From Fodinibacter sp038258215 (lineage in GTDB: Bacteria; Actinomycetota; Actinomycetes; Actinomycetales; Dermatophilaceae): a DNA stretch of 64,000 bases. Position 1 is the stretch's first letter. Each line of letters begins with the position of its first letter. Below, piece by piece: positions 1 to 7,333 of this stretch. The translations under genes and the position numbers were made by a program. A model generated the notes under the pieces. It was given only the letters and a program-made list of their open reading frames with translations. It ran no database searches and was not told the DNA's origin. The stretch spans positions 1 to 64,000 of the forward strand of contig JBBSQC010000012.1 of the NCBI GenBank assembly GCA_038258215.1. Direction: 5' to 3'.

Positions 1-117
1 AACCTGAAGAAGATCATCGACCGCTTCTCCCGCCGCGGCCTGGACAACGCCCTCAGCGAGATCCAACTCGCCGCGACCGCCTTCAACCTCCTCAAGATCC
101 ACCGAGCGGCCACCTGA
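1..117 (+). CDS. DDE transposase, C-terminal fragment (cut by window edge)
   Basis: The reading frame is open from the first base and stops at TGA 115-117, giving 38 residues that end in the pattern AATAFNLLKIHRAA. This tail resembles the last helix of IS4/IS1182-type DDE transposases, where a conserved N-L-x-K-x-H-R segment closes the catalytic domain. The catalytic residues lie outside the window, so the family is tentative. The element's end must lie just downstream, and a lipoprotein gene on the other strand runs into it, which suggests insertion into that gene. Activity cannot be judged from this fragment. Confidence 0.6.
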   Translation, partial: NLKKIIDRFSRRGLDNALSEIQLAATAFNLLKIHRAAT

Positions 118-395
118 CCGCGCAGGGCGAAGCCCTGCCCCCGAGCGCTAGAGACCCAGTCCATCACCGCGGCATCACGCGGCCATTCCCACGTGGGCAC
201 CGCGCCCCATTTCGCGACAGCCTCTATGGCGACCAGGCTGAGGTTTGCCGCTGTGGTCGGTGTCCGTGCGCTCGAACCCGACCCCGGTGCCGTGCCGGGA
301 TCGGCTGCGCATCCGGCAAGCAGCGCGGAGAGGGCCAGCACGGCGAGCATCCGCGACCGTGAGAACTCGCCCAATTCGACTGTGCGACTGGACAT
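118..395 (-). pseudogene. Lipoprotein gene, 3' part apparently replaced by an insertion element
   Basis: An ATG at 393-395 (minus strand) follows a strong ribosome site, AAGGAGGG, with good spacing. The translation begins MSSRTVELGEFSRSRMLAVL and continues to a lipobox, LLAG-C, near residue 29, then a Ser/Thr/Pro-rich linker and a segment containing KWGAVPTWEWPRD. The frame has no stop before the window edge but runs antisense into the transposase, so the native 3' end is missing; the junction lies somewhere around 118-165. The gene is 93 bp downstream of the DUF6220 gene on the same strand and is probably the last gene of the sigma/ABC operon. Function unknown; the remaining part would be an exported lipid-anchored protein. 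Confidence 0.55.
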
Positions 396-488
396 GGCTT
401 CCCTCCTTCATTTTGGGTCCACTGTGGTTTGGGCTCGGATGCGGCCGGCTGTCGGGAGCCCGGAGGGGGCATCGGGGCCTGCGGGTGC

Positions 489-980
489 TCAGGCGGGCGT
501 CCGGGCAGCCGGCTCGGCCAGCGACTCGGTCGCGCCTGGGACAAGTGCCGGTGCGGCACCCGGAAGTCGGGCCGCGTGAAGGGCGGCCCAGAAGAGCAGG
601 AACGCGTTCACCGCGTGCAGCGCTCCGATCGCGGGAACGGCCAGCGTGGCGAAGCCCAGCGCCACCTGCAGGACGACCAGGCCGAGCACGATGCCGGCCC
701 AGCGCACCCCGCCGACCATCCGCTTCCGGCCGATCACCGCGATGATGAGCAGCGCGATCGCGATCAAGGGGATGATCATCGCGCCGTTCTCGCCGTGCAC
801 GAGGCTGCCGATCTTGCCGGTGTAGTCGACGGCGCTGCCCTCCTCGAGGGTCGACCGAGTGGCCGTGTTCCGGTCGGCGTAGATCCAGTGCCCGAGTCCG
901 GCCGAATGGAACGCCACCGCGGCTGCTTGGACGGCCACCTCCGCGGCGATGAGGTAGGCGAACACCCGATACGTCTTCAT
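489..980 (-). CDS. DUF6220 family small membrane protein
   Basis: 163 residues starting at ATG 980, which overlaps the stop of the preceding gene by 4 bases. The sequence begins MKTYRVFAYLIAAEVAVQAA and shows four hydrophobic segments (about residues 5-25, 65-85, 92-112 and 115-138) with a loop containing LVHGENGAMIIPL and a late ALHAVNAFLLFWAALHAAR segment. This matches the DUF6220 pattern, in which histidines flank the membrane helices as in small cytochrome b561-like proteins; heme binding is only an inference. A longer upstream frame exists but runs antisense to nothing useful and lacks a ribosome site. It is co-transcribed with the ABC genes. Role unknown. Confidence 0.7.
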   Translation of the reverse strand: MKTYRVFAYLIAAEVAVQAAAVAFHSAGLGHWIYADRNTATRSTLEEGSAVDYTGKIGSLVHGENGAMIIPLIAIALLIIAVIGRKRMVGGVRWAGIVLGLVVLQVALGFATLAVPAIGALHAVNAFLLFWAALHAARLPGAAPALVPGATESLAEPAARTPA

Positions 981-1627
981 GTCGTGTCCTTCTGTTGTCC
1001 GATGTGGAGGGCGGCACTGCCCGGGTCTCGTACGCACCCGAGGACGGTCAACACGCCAAGGACGATGACCGCGGTCCAGGCGATGGCGCTTGCGGTGGGA
1101 TACGTGGCCGTCTCGAACGGCCTTAGGCTGAGCCACCGCCGCAGCGGGTCGGCCAGCACCGCCACGACGATCGTGCCGAACGTCAGGACCCCGGCGAGGT
1201 CTCCGGGCGCCGAGATCCCCGATCGGCGCATCGCCGCCGCCAGGGCGGTCCCGAGGACCACGCTGCCCGCGGCGATCGGCAGCATCCGCAACGCGTGAGT
1301 CTGGGGGGCGAGCCGGTCGGTCCAGACCAGGGCGGTCCCCGCCACCGCTGCGGGCAACAGGACGATCATGATCCGCCAGGCTGCCCGGCGGGGTCGCGAC
1401 GCCGGGGTCGCGTCCGCGACCTCGCTCGCCTCCTCGTCGAGGACGTAGCCGGCGACCGCGCCGCAGACGCCGACCGCCACGAGCGCGAACAGCAGGCTCG
1501 TCGCGTCCCGAGGCCGCAGGATCACGGTTCCAAACAACGCGCCCGCCACAGCGGTGGCCGGCAGCAGCACCTGCCATTGAGCCGAGCGCAGAACGGCGCC
1601 ACCGCAGGCCAGGGAGTGGTTAGACAT
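977..1627 (-). CDS. Multi-span membrane protein of the ABC operon
   Basis: 216 residues with about six hydrophobic segments, for example LLPATAVAGALFGTVIL, SLLFALVAVGVCGAVAGYVL, IMIVLLPAAVAGTALVW and AWTAVIVLGVLTVLGCV. It overlaps the preceding permease gene by 8 bases and the DUF6220 gene by 4 bases, so translation is probably coupled. I do not recognise a named family. The size, the position directly after an ABC permease and the lack of soluble domains suggest a second permease-like subunit or accessory membrane component of the same exporter. Expression should follow the ECF sigma factor at the head of the operon. Confidence 0.6.
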   Translation of the reverse strand: MSNHSLACGGAVLRSAQWQVLLPATAVAGALFGTVILRPRDATSLLFALVAVGVCGAVAGYVLDEEASEVADATPASRPRRAAWRIMIVLLPAAVAGTALVWTDRLAPQTHALRMLPIAAGSVVLGTALAAAMRRSGISAPGDLAGVLTFGTIVVAVLADPLRRWLSLRPFETATYPTASAIAWTAVIVLGVLTVLGCVRDPGSAALHIGQQKDTT

Positions 1628-2552
1628 GAGCGGGTCGTATCGTCGAGGAGGTGCCGTCCGGAGTCCAGTAGGTCATCTGCTCCGGTCCCGCGGCGACCGC
1701 GAGCACGACCGCTGCGAGGGCCACCACGAGGCAGGCGACGAACGCGCCGCCGACGGTGCGGCGGACCGATGACCGGGCTGACCGCCGGGCACCGTGCCAC
1801 AAGGCGGCTGTGGTCGCGAGGCCGCACAGGGCAACGGTCCACACCATGAACCAGAACGGCGAGGCCGGGTATGCCGTGACCAACGTGGGCGGCGCGCTGC
1901 CGTCGGTGTTGGTCTCCAGGAAGGCCGTGTAGGGCGACAGCATGTGCAGAGCCCTGGCGGTCACCGAGTCGACGCCGATGTACATCGGCCGGGTGGCGCC
2001 GAACCGTGACCACAGCAGGAGCATGAGCACAGCCAGCAGGATGCCGCCCCGAAAGCGGAGCCAGCGGCCGGCGACGACGCCGACCAGGGGCCCTCCGGCA
2101 CAAGCGATGACCGGGATCACCAACGTGATCAGGGCGCGGTCAGCCGTGCCGTAGCCGGCGTAGAGGAAGGCAGGCTGCGGATCGGCCGCGACGAAGGAGC
2201 GGTGGACCAGCACCACCACGGCGCCGGCGCCGGCCGGCACCAGGCACGCAAGGCACAGTGCGGCCGTCCGGACCGTCTCCGAGACCGGGGCGGCGTCGAC
2301 GACGGAGCTCGCCCCCTCGGTGGCCACCGTCAGCCTGGCCGCGACCACCAGACCAAGGACACCGAGGAAGAACGCCGGGACCACCTGGTGGTCCAGCTCG
2401 GTTGGGCCGTACGTGCCGCTGCTGGCGAGCGCGAGCGCGAACCCGACGAGGAACACCGGATGCCTGGCGTAGCGAAACATCTCGATCCGCGCGAGCTTTG
2501 CCAGCACCGGCCGCGTTGACGCCGACACGGCCGAGGTGACTGCGGTATTCAT
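1620..2552 (-). CDS. ABC transporter permease subunit
   Basis: 310 residues. A soluble N-terminus with an amphipathic segment (ARIEMFRYARHPVFLVGFAL) leads into about six transmembrane segments, typical of ABC-2-like exporter permeases in which a cytoplasmic arginine-rich helix precedes TM1. The start ATG overlaps the ATP-binding gene stop by 4 bases (2549-2552). Its partner ATPase is directly upstream and a second membrane protein directly downstream. The substrate cannot be read from sequence; a regulated ABC of this kind could export a lipid, peptide or small toxic compound. Confidence 0.7.
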   Translation of the reverse strand: MNTAVTSAVSASTRPVLAKLARIEMFRYARHPVFLVGFALALASSGTYGPTELDHQVVPAFFLGVLGLVVAARLTVATEGASSVVDAAPVSETVRTAALCLACLVPAGAGAVVVLVHRSFVAADPQPAFLYAGYGTADRALITLVIPVIACAGGPLVGVVAGRWLRFRGGILLAVLMLLLWSRFGATRPMYIGVDSVTARALHMLSPYTAFLETNTDGSAPPTLVTAYPASPFWFMVWTVALCGLATTAALWHGARRSARSSVRRTVGGAFVACLVVALAAVVLAVAAGPEQMTYWTPDGTSSTIRPAHV

Positions 2553-3421
2553 GCGAGTGCTCCCTCGTCGAGCCGGGTGCTTCCGCGCAGGATCAGGTAG
2601 GCGTCCTCGAGCGTCGCCTCGACCACGTCAGAACCCAGCGGTGCCCTCGGTCCCAGGTTGCGGTACCGCCCGGCGGCGGTCCGCCACGCCAGCTGAGCCC
2701 GGGGGTCGGGCGCGTCGGCCAGCCAGACCCGGTCCTGGGCCCGGGCGAGAAGATCCAAGACACTGCCCTGGAAGCGCACCGAACCCTCGTCGAGCACGAC
2801 GACCCGCTCGCACAGGGCGGCCACGTCCTCGGTCTGGTGAGTCGCGAGAACGATCGTCGCGGCCCGGCCGTGCTCCGCCAACACCCGCCGCAGTGAGACC
2901 CGCTGCTCTGGATCCAGGCCCGCGGTGGGCTCGTCGAGGACCAGCAGCTCCGGCGAGCCGAGCAGGGCCTGGGCCAGGCCGACCCGCCGGCGCTGTCCAC
3001 CGGAGAGGGCTCGAATGCGACGAGTGGCGCGGTCGGCCAGCCCGACGTCGGCGAGCACACGGCGCACCTCTCGCCGCCTGTTGCTCGGGTCCTCCAGCTC
3101 CTTGAGCACCGCCATGTAGTCGACGAAGCCGTAGGCGGTGAAACCGCGCGGATAGCCGATCTCCTGGGGCAGGTAGCCGAGCCGACGCCTGATGTCGGTG
3201 CGCTCGTGTCCGTCGGCAGGGTCTCGGCCCAGGATGCGCACCGACCCGCGGTCGGCGTGGAGGACGGTAGCGAGCACCCGCAGCAGCGTCGTCTTGCCCG
3301 CGCCGTTCGGACCAAGGAGGCCGGTGACGCCCGGGTGGAGGTCGAGGTCGACGCCCGCCAAGGCCACCGTGCCCCGGAACGCATGGCGCAGGCCATCCAG
3401 CCGGATCGTAGGTTCGGTCAT
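2549..3421 (-). CDS. ABC transporter ATP-binding protein
   Basis: 290 residues from ATG 3421 (MTEPTIRLDGLRHAF), chosen because AAGGA lies 5 bases upstream. An alternative ATG at 3454 would overlap the anti-sigma stop by 4 bases but has a weaker ribosome site. All nucleotide-binding motifs are present: Walker A GPNGAGKTT (about residue 38), Q-loop in YLPQEIG, signature LSGGQRRRVGLAQ, Walker B LLVLDEPTAGLD and switch histidine in ATH. The C-terminal extension, about 70 residues, is common in export-type ATPases. It powers the permease encoded by the next gene. The domain set indicates an exporter, not a binding-protein importer. Confidence 0.9.
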   Translation of the reverse strand: MTEPTIRLDGLRHAFRGTVALAGVDLDLHPGVTGLLGPNGAGKTTLLRVLATVLHADRGSVRILGRDPADGHERTDIRRRLGYLPQEIGYPRGFTAYGFVDYMAVLKELEDPSNRRREVRRVLADVGLADRATRRIRALSGGQRRRVGLAQALLGSPELLVLDEPTAGLDPEQRVSLRRVLAEHGRAATIVLATHQTEDVAALCERVVVLDEGSVRFQGSVLDLLARAQDRVWLADAPDPRAQLAWRTAAGRYRNLGPRAPLGSDVVEATLEDAYLILRGSTRLDEGALA

Positions 3422-3450
3422 GACAGTCCTTCGGGTCGTCGGAGTGCCGG

Positions 3451-4275
3451 TCATAGCAGCCGCCAAGAAGGGGCGGCCGCGAGGGCTCGGCGGGCGATGA
3501 GCGCGATTCCCGCGCACAGCAACAGCAGGTAGCCCGCCATGGCCAGGGGGGCCAGGACGACCAGTGGGTCACCGATCCGCGTGCTGGCCCACGCAACAGC
3601 GATGACCCACGCGATGCCGATGGCGGACGCGACGTACTCGGGGTCGACCCACGCGCTGCCGGCGAGGACGCCGACGGTGAACCCCGCCCCCGGCAGCAGC
3701 CAGGCGACGGCGGTCCAGGTGGAGATGGGCAGGATGAGTCCGGCGACCAGGGTGAGAGGCAGGGCCGCTGTCAGCACCGCGGCCGTGCGCAGCAGCACCA
3801 GCCTGATCATCGGGTAAGGAGCGGCCAACACGCTCTCGTAGGCGGGGTCGGCCGAGGGTCCGTAGGCGGCTGCCACACCCGCGACGGGCACCAGTGGCGC
3901 GATGGCGAGGAAAGCGGACACCGCGCCGTCGCCGCCCGCAGCGGCGGCGAAGAAGGTGAAGGTCAACGAGATGACGAGCCCGGCCATCCAGGCCAGCCGC
4001 AGCACGGGGGCGGTGGCGATGACCAACCGGTCCGAAGGGGCAACCCCGAGCCGCTCGAGGCAGCGGACCAAGAAGCCTGCCGGGGGGGTCTCGACTGCTG
4101 CGAGGATGGATTCCCATCCGGCGTCGAGGCTCTCGGCGGGCGTGATAGAGGCCACCGCGCTGCGGCACTGGTCGCACTGCACCAGATGCTGCTCGACCGA
4201 CGCGCTGGCTAGCGGCCCACTGGTTCCCTCCACCCAGTCCTGTAGAACCGTACGCGAGGCGTGCCAGGTCGTCAT
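3451..4275 (-). CDS. Zinc-finger anti-sigma factor, membrane-anchored
   Basis: 274 residues. The N-terminus carries the anti-sigma zinc-binding motif HLVQCDQC (His-x3-Cys-x2-Cys, about residues 30-37) that in this family grips an ECF sigma factor. The remainder has about six hydrophobic segments, more than the single helix of classical anti-sigma factors, so it may also be an integral component of the neighbouring transporter. Its start overlaps the sigma gene stop by 4 bases, the usual arrangement for a cognate pair. It should hold the sigma factor inactive at the membrane until an unknown envelope signal arrives. Confidence 0.8.
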   Translation of the reverse strand: MTTWHASRTVLQDWVEGTSGPLASASVEQHLVQCDQCRSAVASITPAESLDAGWESILAAVETPPAGFLVRCLERLGVAPSDRLVIATAPVLRLAWMAGLVISLTFTFFAAAAGGDGAVSAFLAIAPLVPVAGVAAAYGPSADPAYESVLAAPYPMIRLVLLRTAAVLTAALPLTLVAGLILPISTWTAVAWLLPGAGFTVGVLAGSAWVDPEYVASAIGIAWVIAVAWASTRIGDPLVVLAPLAMAGYLLLLCAGIALIARRALAAAPSWRLL

Positions 4276-4823
4276 GTCAATCCTCCCGCGAGTTCCTGTC
4301 GCAGCTGTGCCTTGGCCCGGTGCAGCCGCGTCTTAACCGTGTTCTGCGGGACGCCGAGCAGTTGGGCGGCCTCGCGGGTGGTCAGCCCGTCCAGGACCGT
4401 TGCCTGGACCACGGCGCGCATCTGCGGGGAGAGGTGGGCCAGCGCCGCACCCGCGTCCCCGTACTCGACTCCTGACAGGACGCGGTCCTCGGCGCTGGCC
4501 TCGAAGCCGCCGCGCACGTCCGCGAGCAAGATCTCGGCCCGTGGGCCGGCCTTGCGCAGCCGCGACACGAGCCTCTTGATGGCGACTCCCCAGAGCCAAC
4601 CGGCCGCCTCCGCCTCCCCGCGGAAACCACCGGCGCCCTTCCAGACCGCCACGAACGTATCCTGCATGACCTCCGCGACCAGGCCCGGATCGTTGCATCG
4701 GCGGGTGAGTCGAACCGAGATCCATGGCGCGTGGCGCTCGTAGAGGATCTTCAGCGCGCCCGTGTCGCCGTCGGCGACGGCGTGCACCAGTTCCGCATCA
4801 GAGAGTTCCGCACGACCCTGCAT
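4272..4823 (-). CDS. ECF-type RNA polymerase sigma factor
   Basis: 183 residues from ATG 4823 (MQGRAELSDAELVHAVADGD); the frame extends upstream but the extension is not sigma-like. Region 2 is seen in VAEVMQDTFVAVWKGAGGF and GWLWGVAIKRLVSRLRK, which bind the -10 element and core polymerase. Region 4 is LTTREAAQLLGVPQNTVKTR, a helix-turn-helix that reads the -35 element. It heads a minus-strand operon of anti-sigma factor, ABC ATPase, permease, two membrane proteins and a lipoprotein, and probably autoregulates this operon. The target promoter was not identified. Confidence 0.9.
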   Translation of the reverse strand: MQGRAELSDAELVHAVADGDTGALKILYERHAPWISVRLTRRCNDPGLVAEVMQDTFVAVWKGAGGFRGEAEAAGWLWGVAIKRLVSRLRKAGPRAEILLADVRGGFEASAEDRVLSGVEYGDAGAALAHLSPQMRAVVQATVLDGLTTREAAQLLGVPQNTVKTRLHRAKAQLRQELAGGLT

Positions 4824-5655
4824 ACCCAACCTGTCGCCGTGACCACGAGAAATGGTTCCCTTCACTGTGGGCGGGATCGGTGGCAATCGCAAGCGGCGGG
4901 TTTCAGCGCGCAGGGAGGGATGCACCGCCGTGATGAACGATGGGGGTCCACTCCCAACGGAGGGATGGGGAAGGACCCTGCCATCAACCTGCCGGGCGCC
5001 ATCACCGGCAACAGCCAGTCGTCGGACCAGTGAGCCGTCGGGCGCGCCCTTTGGCCCTGGGGCACGGCCGTTCCCACCCTCACCGACCGGAACGCGCGTT
5101 CACCGGTAAGAAGGACTCGACGACGACGCAAACCACGCCGGCGTGAGTCGCCGGGCATCCGGCGTGGGGGCCAACCTTTCAACCACCTCGATCGGCCACC
5201 GTCCGATCTCTCAGCCGGCGAACACCGGTTCGACCGACATCTGAGCGAGGTGGGAGATCCCGTCGCGCCTCTCGGCCGCGGCGTAGACCACCGGGTGGCA
5301 ACCAATCACGGCGACGCGGCCCAAGCATCTGCCCAACCTAGTTCGAAGAGCCCGATTGGCCCTGAGTCAGTGGGCGACGACCCGATTGGTACAGGGGGTG
5401 AAGCCCCCGCCTGGTCAGTCAGGGCCGTGGACAGGAGCCCGGAAAGGCCCACCCTCTCCGCGAGCATTCGCACCGCCCAGGTCCCCGCGTTGGCCACCAC
5501 GCCGGTCCCGTCCCCGGACACGCACAGACCACTCGACCAAGTTGTACGCTTCACTTGCCAGGTGCCCCCCTGTCACGGCTAAGTATCTCGTTGCAAGACA
5601 GGCACTTTGTTGCATTCCGGGGGCGTGTCACCACCTCAATCGTGAAGGGCTGAGG
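4824..5655. other. 832 bp region without intact gene
   Basis: Between the sigma factor start and the oxidoreductase stop I see no intact gene. The only recognisable coding remnant is an IS1380-type transposase N-terminus at 5306-5554 (minus). The first 250 bases should contain the sigma operon promoter, but no convincing motif pair stands out. Several frames are open here only because of base composition. Confidence 0.6.
5306..5554 (-). pseudogene. IS1380-family transposase N-terminal relic
   Basis: The minus-strand frame starts VKRTTWSSGLCVSGDGTGVV and includes NAGTWAVRMLAERVGLSGLL followed by STAL. This is the characteristic opening of actinobacterial IS1380 transposases (a G-x-G-V-V-x-x-A-G segment and a hydrophobic helix ending in G-L-x-x-x-L-S-x-A-L). 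After about 45 residues the similarity stops and the frame ends, so the catalytic DDE part is gone. It is a fossil showing that this region has taken mobile elements more than once. Confidence 0.5.
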
Positions 5656-6288
5656 CTAGTAGCCGATGACCTGCGTCGTGCGATCGACGGCCGATTCCGC
5701 CGCGCACGCGACGAGGAAGTCGGCGACATCGGCGTAGTTCACCTTCTTTACCGGGTTGATTCCTATCGCCACACCGTGTTTGTAGCCGCCAACCGCTGGC
5801 CCGTCGGCCAAGGACGGCGGGCGCACGATGACCCAGGCGAGGTTGCTGTCCCGCATCGTCGCTTCGGCGATGACCTTGTCGTTGTACAGCTTACGGTTGA
5901 GTGATCGAAACAAGCCGACACCTAGCCGTGCGAAGAACGACAAGCCTTCGCCATTTGTCGTGATGAGCCCACTCTCGAAGACAAGCTTCGGCACAGAGGC
6001 CTCCTCGCAGGAGTCAACAATGTTCGCAATGCCTTCAGAGATCAAGGTACCGGGCTTCTTGTTGTTCGCCGGTCCGAACGCCGCGATCACAGCATCTACG
6101 CCCGCGATCGCGGCCCCGATCGCGGGGGGATCGAGCACGTCGCCCTTCGCGATCGTCAGCGCCGGGTGTTTGGTCGTGATCGCGTCGGGTCGGCGCGCCA
6201 CTGCCACGACGGTGTGCCCCGAAGCGAGCGCATGATCGACGACCCGTTTACCCGTCCCGCCAGTCGCACCGAACACTGCGAGCTTCAT
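5656..6288 (-). CDS. NAD(P)-binding oxidoreductase, atypical SDR
   Basis: 210 residues from ATG 6288 (MKLAVFGATGGTGKRVVDHA); a slightly longer start at 6300 is possible. The Rossmann glycine motif GATGGTGKRV is at residues 7-16, followed by an arginine after the second strand (VAVARRPDAI) that suggests NADP(H). Later landmarks GVDAVIAAFGP and LAWVIVRPPSLADG match the NmrA/BVR-B-like atypical SDR group. These proteins reduce flavins or quinones or act as redox sensors. No SDR-type YxxxK catalytic pair is evident. It stands alone between two relic-rich stretches; its codon use is less GC-biased than that of core genes. Confidence 0.75.
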   Translation of the reverse strand: MKLAVFGATGGTGKRVVDHALASGHTVVAVARRPDAITTKHPALTIAKGDVLDPPAIGAAIAGVDAVIAAFGPANNKKPGTLISEGIANIVDSCEEASVPKLVFESGLITTNGEGLSFFARLGVGLFRSLNRKLYNDKVIAEATMRDSNLAWVIVRPPSLADGPAVGGYKHGVAIGINPVKKVNYADVADFLVACAAESAVDRTTQVIGY

Positions 6289-6961
6289 TGCGCGAATCAT
6301 ACGCGCCGCGGCCCTATAGGCACTGAGCCCAGACCGGCTTCACATGGTGCCAGCCCAGCCCTCAGGGGCAACGTCCCTAAGTGATTCGGAGCCGTTGAAC
6401 TGGACACTGCTCACACCGTTGTACTTGCGTCCTTCTGGGCGAAAGGGGGCACCCTAAAGCCCGCCGGGAAGACCAGGTCCCACCTCGGCCAGGGGCAAGG
6501 GCGCGCACCGTGAAGGCTGTGGCAGAGTCGAGCTCGACAAGGGTCGGTCCGCCTCCCCCACCCACCGGCGCCCCGCTGCGCGAGAAGTTCACGTCGGCGC
6601 TGACCACGCCTGCAAATCGTGTTCTAGGTCGATGTTGACTGGGGAGACGACTCATGTTCCTTGTCCCCCTCCCCTGGAGTCGGCAGGCAGTCAGCCCATC
6701 GGCAGGCAGGAAATCTGCCTCGGTTGGGGTTGTGGCCAGGCGAGGCACCTTGGTCCTTCAGCCTCCACGAAACCCGGGCGATTCAAGGTCCCGGCCGGTG
6801 CCTACCTCTGCAGCCATTGCCGATGCTGGCACCTCACGTCAAAGTCGGGGACTCAGTCGCCACCCTGGGACAAGAGACGAGTCACGCGCTGAGGCGGCGC
6901 AGTGACTCGGCTCGAGGTCAGCCCTAGGTCGCCTGTCAGTCCCTGCCCCATATCAGGGCAA
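6289..6961. other. 673 bp spacer left of the IS3 element
   Basis: Apart from a possible small zinc-ribbon frame at 6632-6892, I see no gene in this stretch. Frames on either strand are short and have low-complexity composition. It probably consists of degraded accessory DNA next to the insertion site. Confidence 0.5.
6632..6892 (+). CDS. Possible small zinc-ribbon-like protein (may be a relic)
   Basis: 86 residues. The C-terminal part reads KVPAGAYLCSHCRCWHLTSK, matching small actinobacterial and phage-associated proteins that end in a Cys-x2-Cys-x2-W-H-L-T-S segment. An earlier VPCPPPLESAGSQ stretch resembles the usual start of this group but the middle does not align well, so a frameshift or decay is likely. 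The ribosome site before ATG 6632 is weak. No function is known for the group; the cysteines and histidine could bind zinc. Confidence 0.3.
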   Translation: MLTGETTHVPCPPPLESAGSQPIGRQEICLGWGCGQARHLGPSASTKPGRFKVPAGAYLCSHCRCWHLTSKSGTQSPPWDKRRVTR

Positions 6962-6985
6962 TGAATCGCCCCGGGTCTGGTGGAG
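6962..6985 (+). repeat. IS3 element left terminal inverted repeat
   Basis: Starts TGAATCGCCCCGG. Twelve of the first thirteen bases match the complement of the right end, and a GGAG block matches again at positions 21-24. Confidence 0.8.
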
Positions 6986-7012
6986 GCTCTCAATCCATGG
7001 AGGATGAGAGTC

Positions 7013-7333
7013 ATGGCAGCACCGAAGAAGTACGGCGACGAGCTGCGTGAGCGCGCGACCCGGATGGCCGTTGAGCTCAGGCAGGACCCGGCGACCAGGT
7101 CGGGCGCGATCCCTCGAGTGGCCGGTCAGCTCGGCATGCACCCCGAGACCTTGCGCAACTGGGTGCGGCAGGCTGAGGTCGATGGCGGCTCCCGGGCGGG
7201 CACCACGAGCAGTGACGCGCAGCGGCTGGGGGAGCTGGAGCGGGAGAACCGTGAGCTGCGTCGGGCGAACCACATCTTGAGGACGGCTTCGGCTTTCTTC
7301 GCGGCGGAGCTCGACCGCCCCACCACCAGGTAG
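7013..7333 (+). CDS. IS3-family transposase OrfA (HTH subunit)
   Basis: 106 residues from ATG 7013, which has GGAGG 9 bases upstream; ATG 7004 sits directly on that site and is less likely. The N-terminal helix-turn-helix (KKYGDELRERATRMAVELRQ through GQLGMHPETLRNWVRQAE) binds the element ends. The C-terminus has a leucine-zipper-like segment, LGELERENRELRRANHILR, followed by the usual ASAFFAAELDRP end. Its TAG stop (7331-7333) overlaps the first base of the orfB frame. In IS3 elements orfA and orfB are normally joined by -1 frameshifting; I see no canonical A-rich slippery site here. Confidence 0.85.
   Translation: MAAPKKYGDELRERATRMAVELRQDPATRSGAIPRVAGQLGMHPETLRNWVRQAEVDGGSRAGTTSSDAQRLGELERENRELRRANHILRTASAFFAAELDRPTTR

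Noticed and set aside
5211..5320. C-terminal frame reading HPVVYAAAERRDGISHLAQM on the minus strand
   Set aside because: Looks protein-like for about 30 residues but has no start, no family match by eye and a mixed upstream frame.
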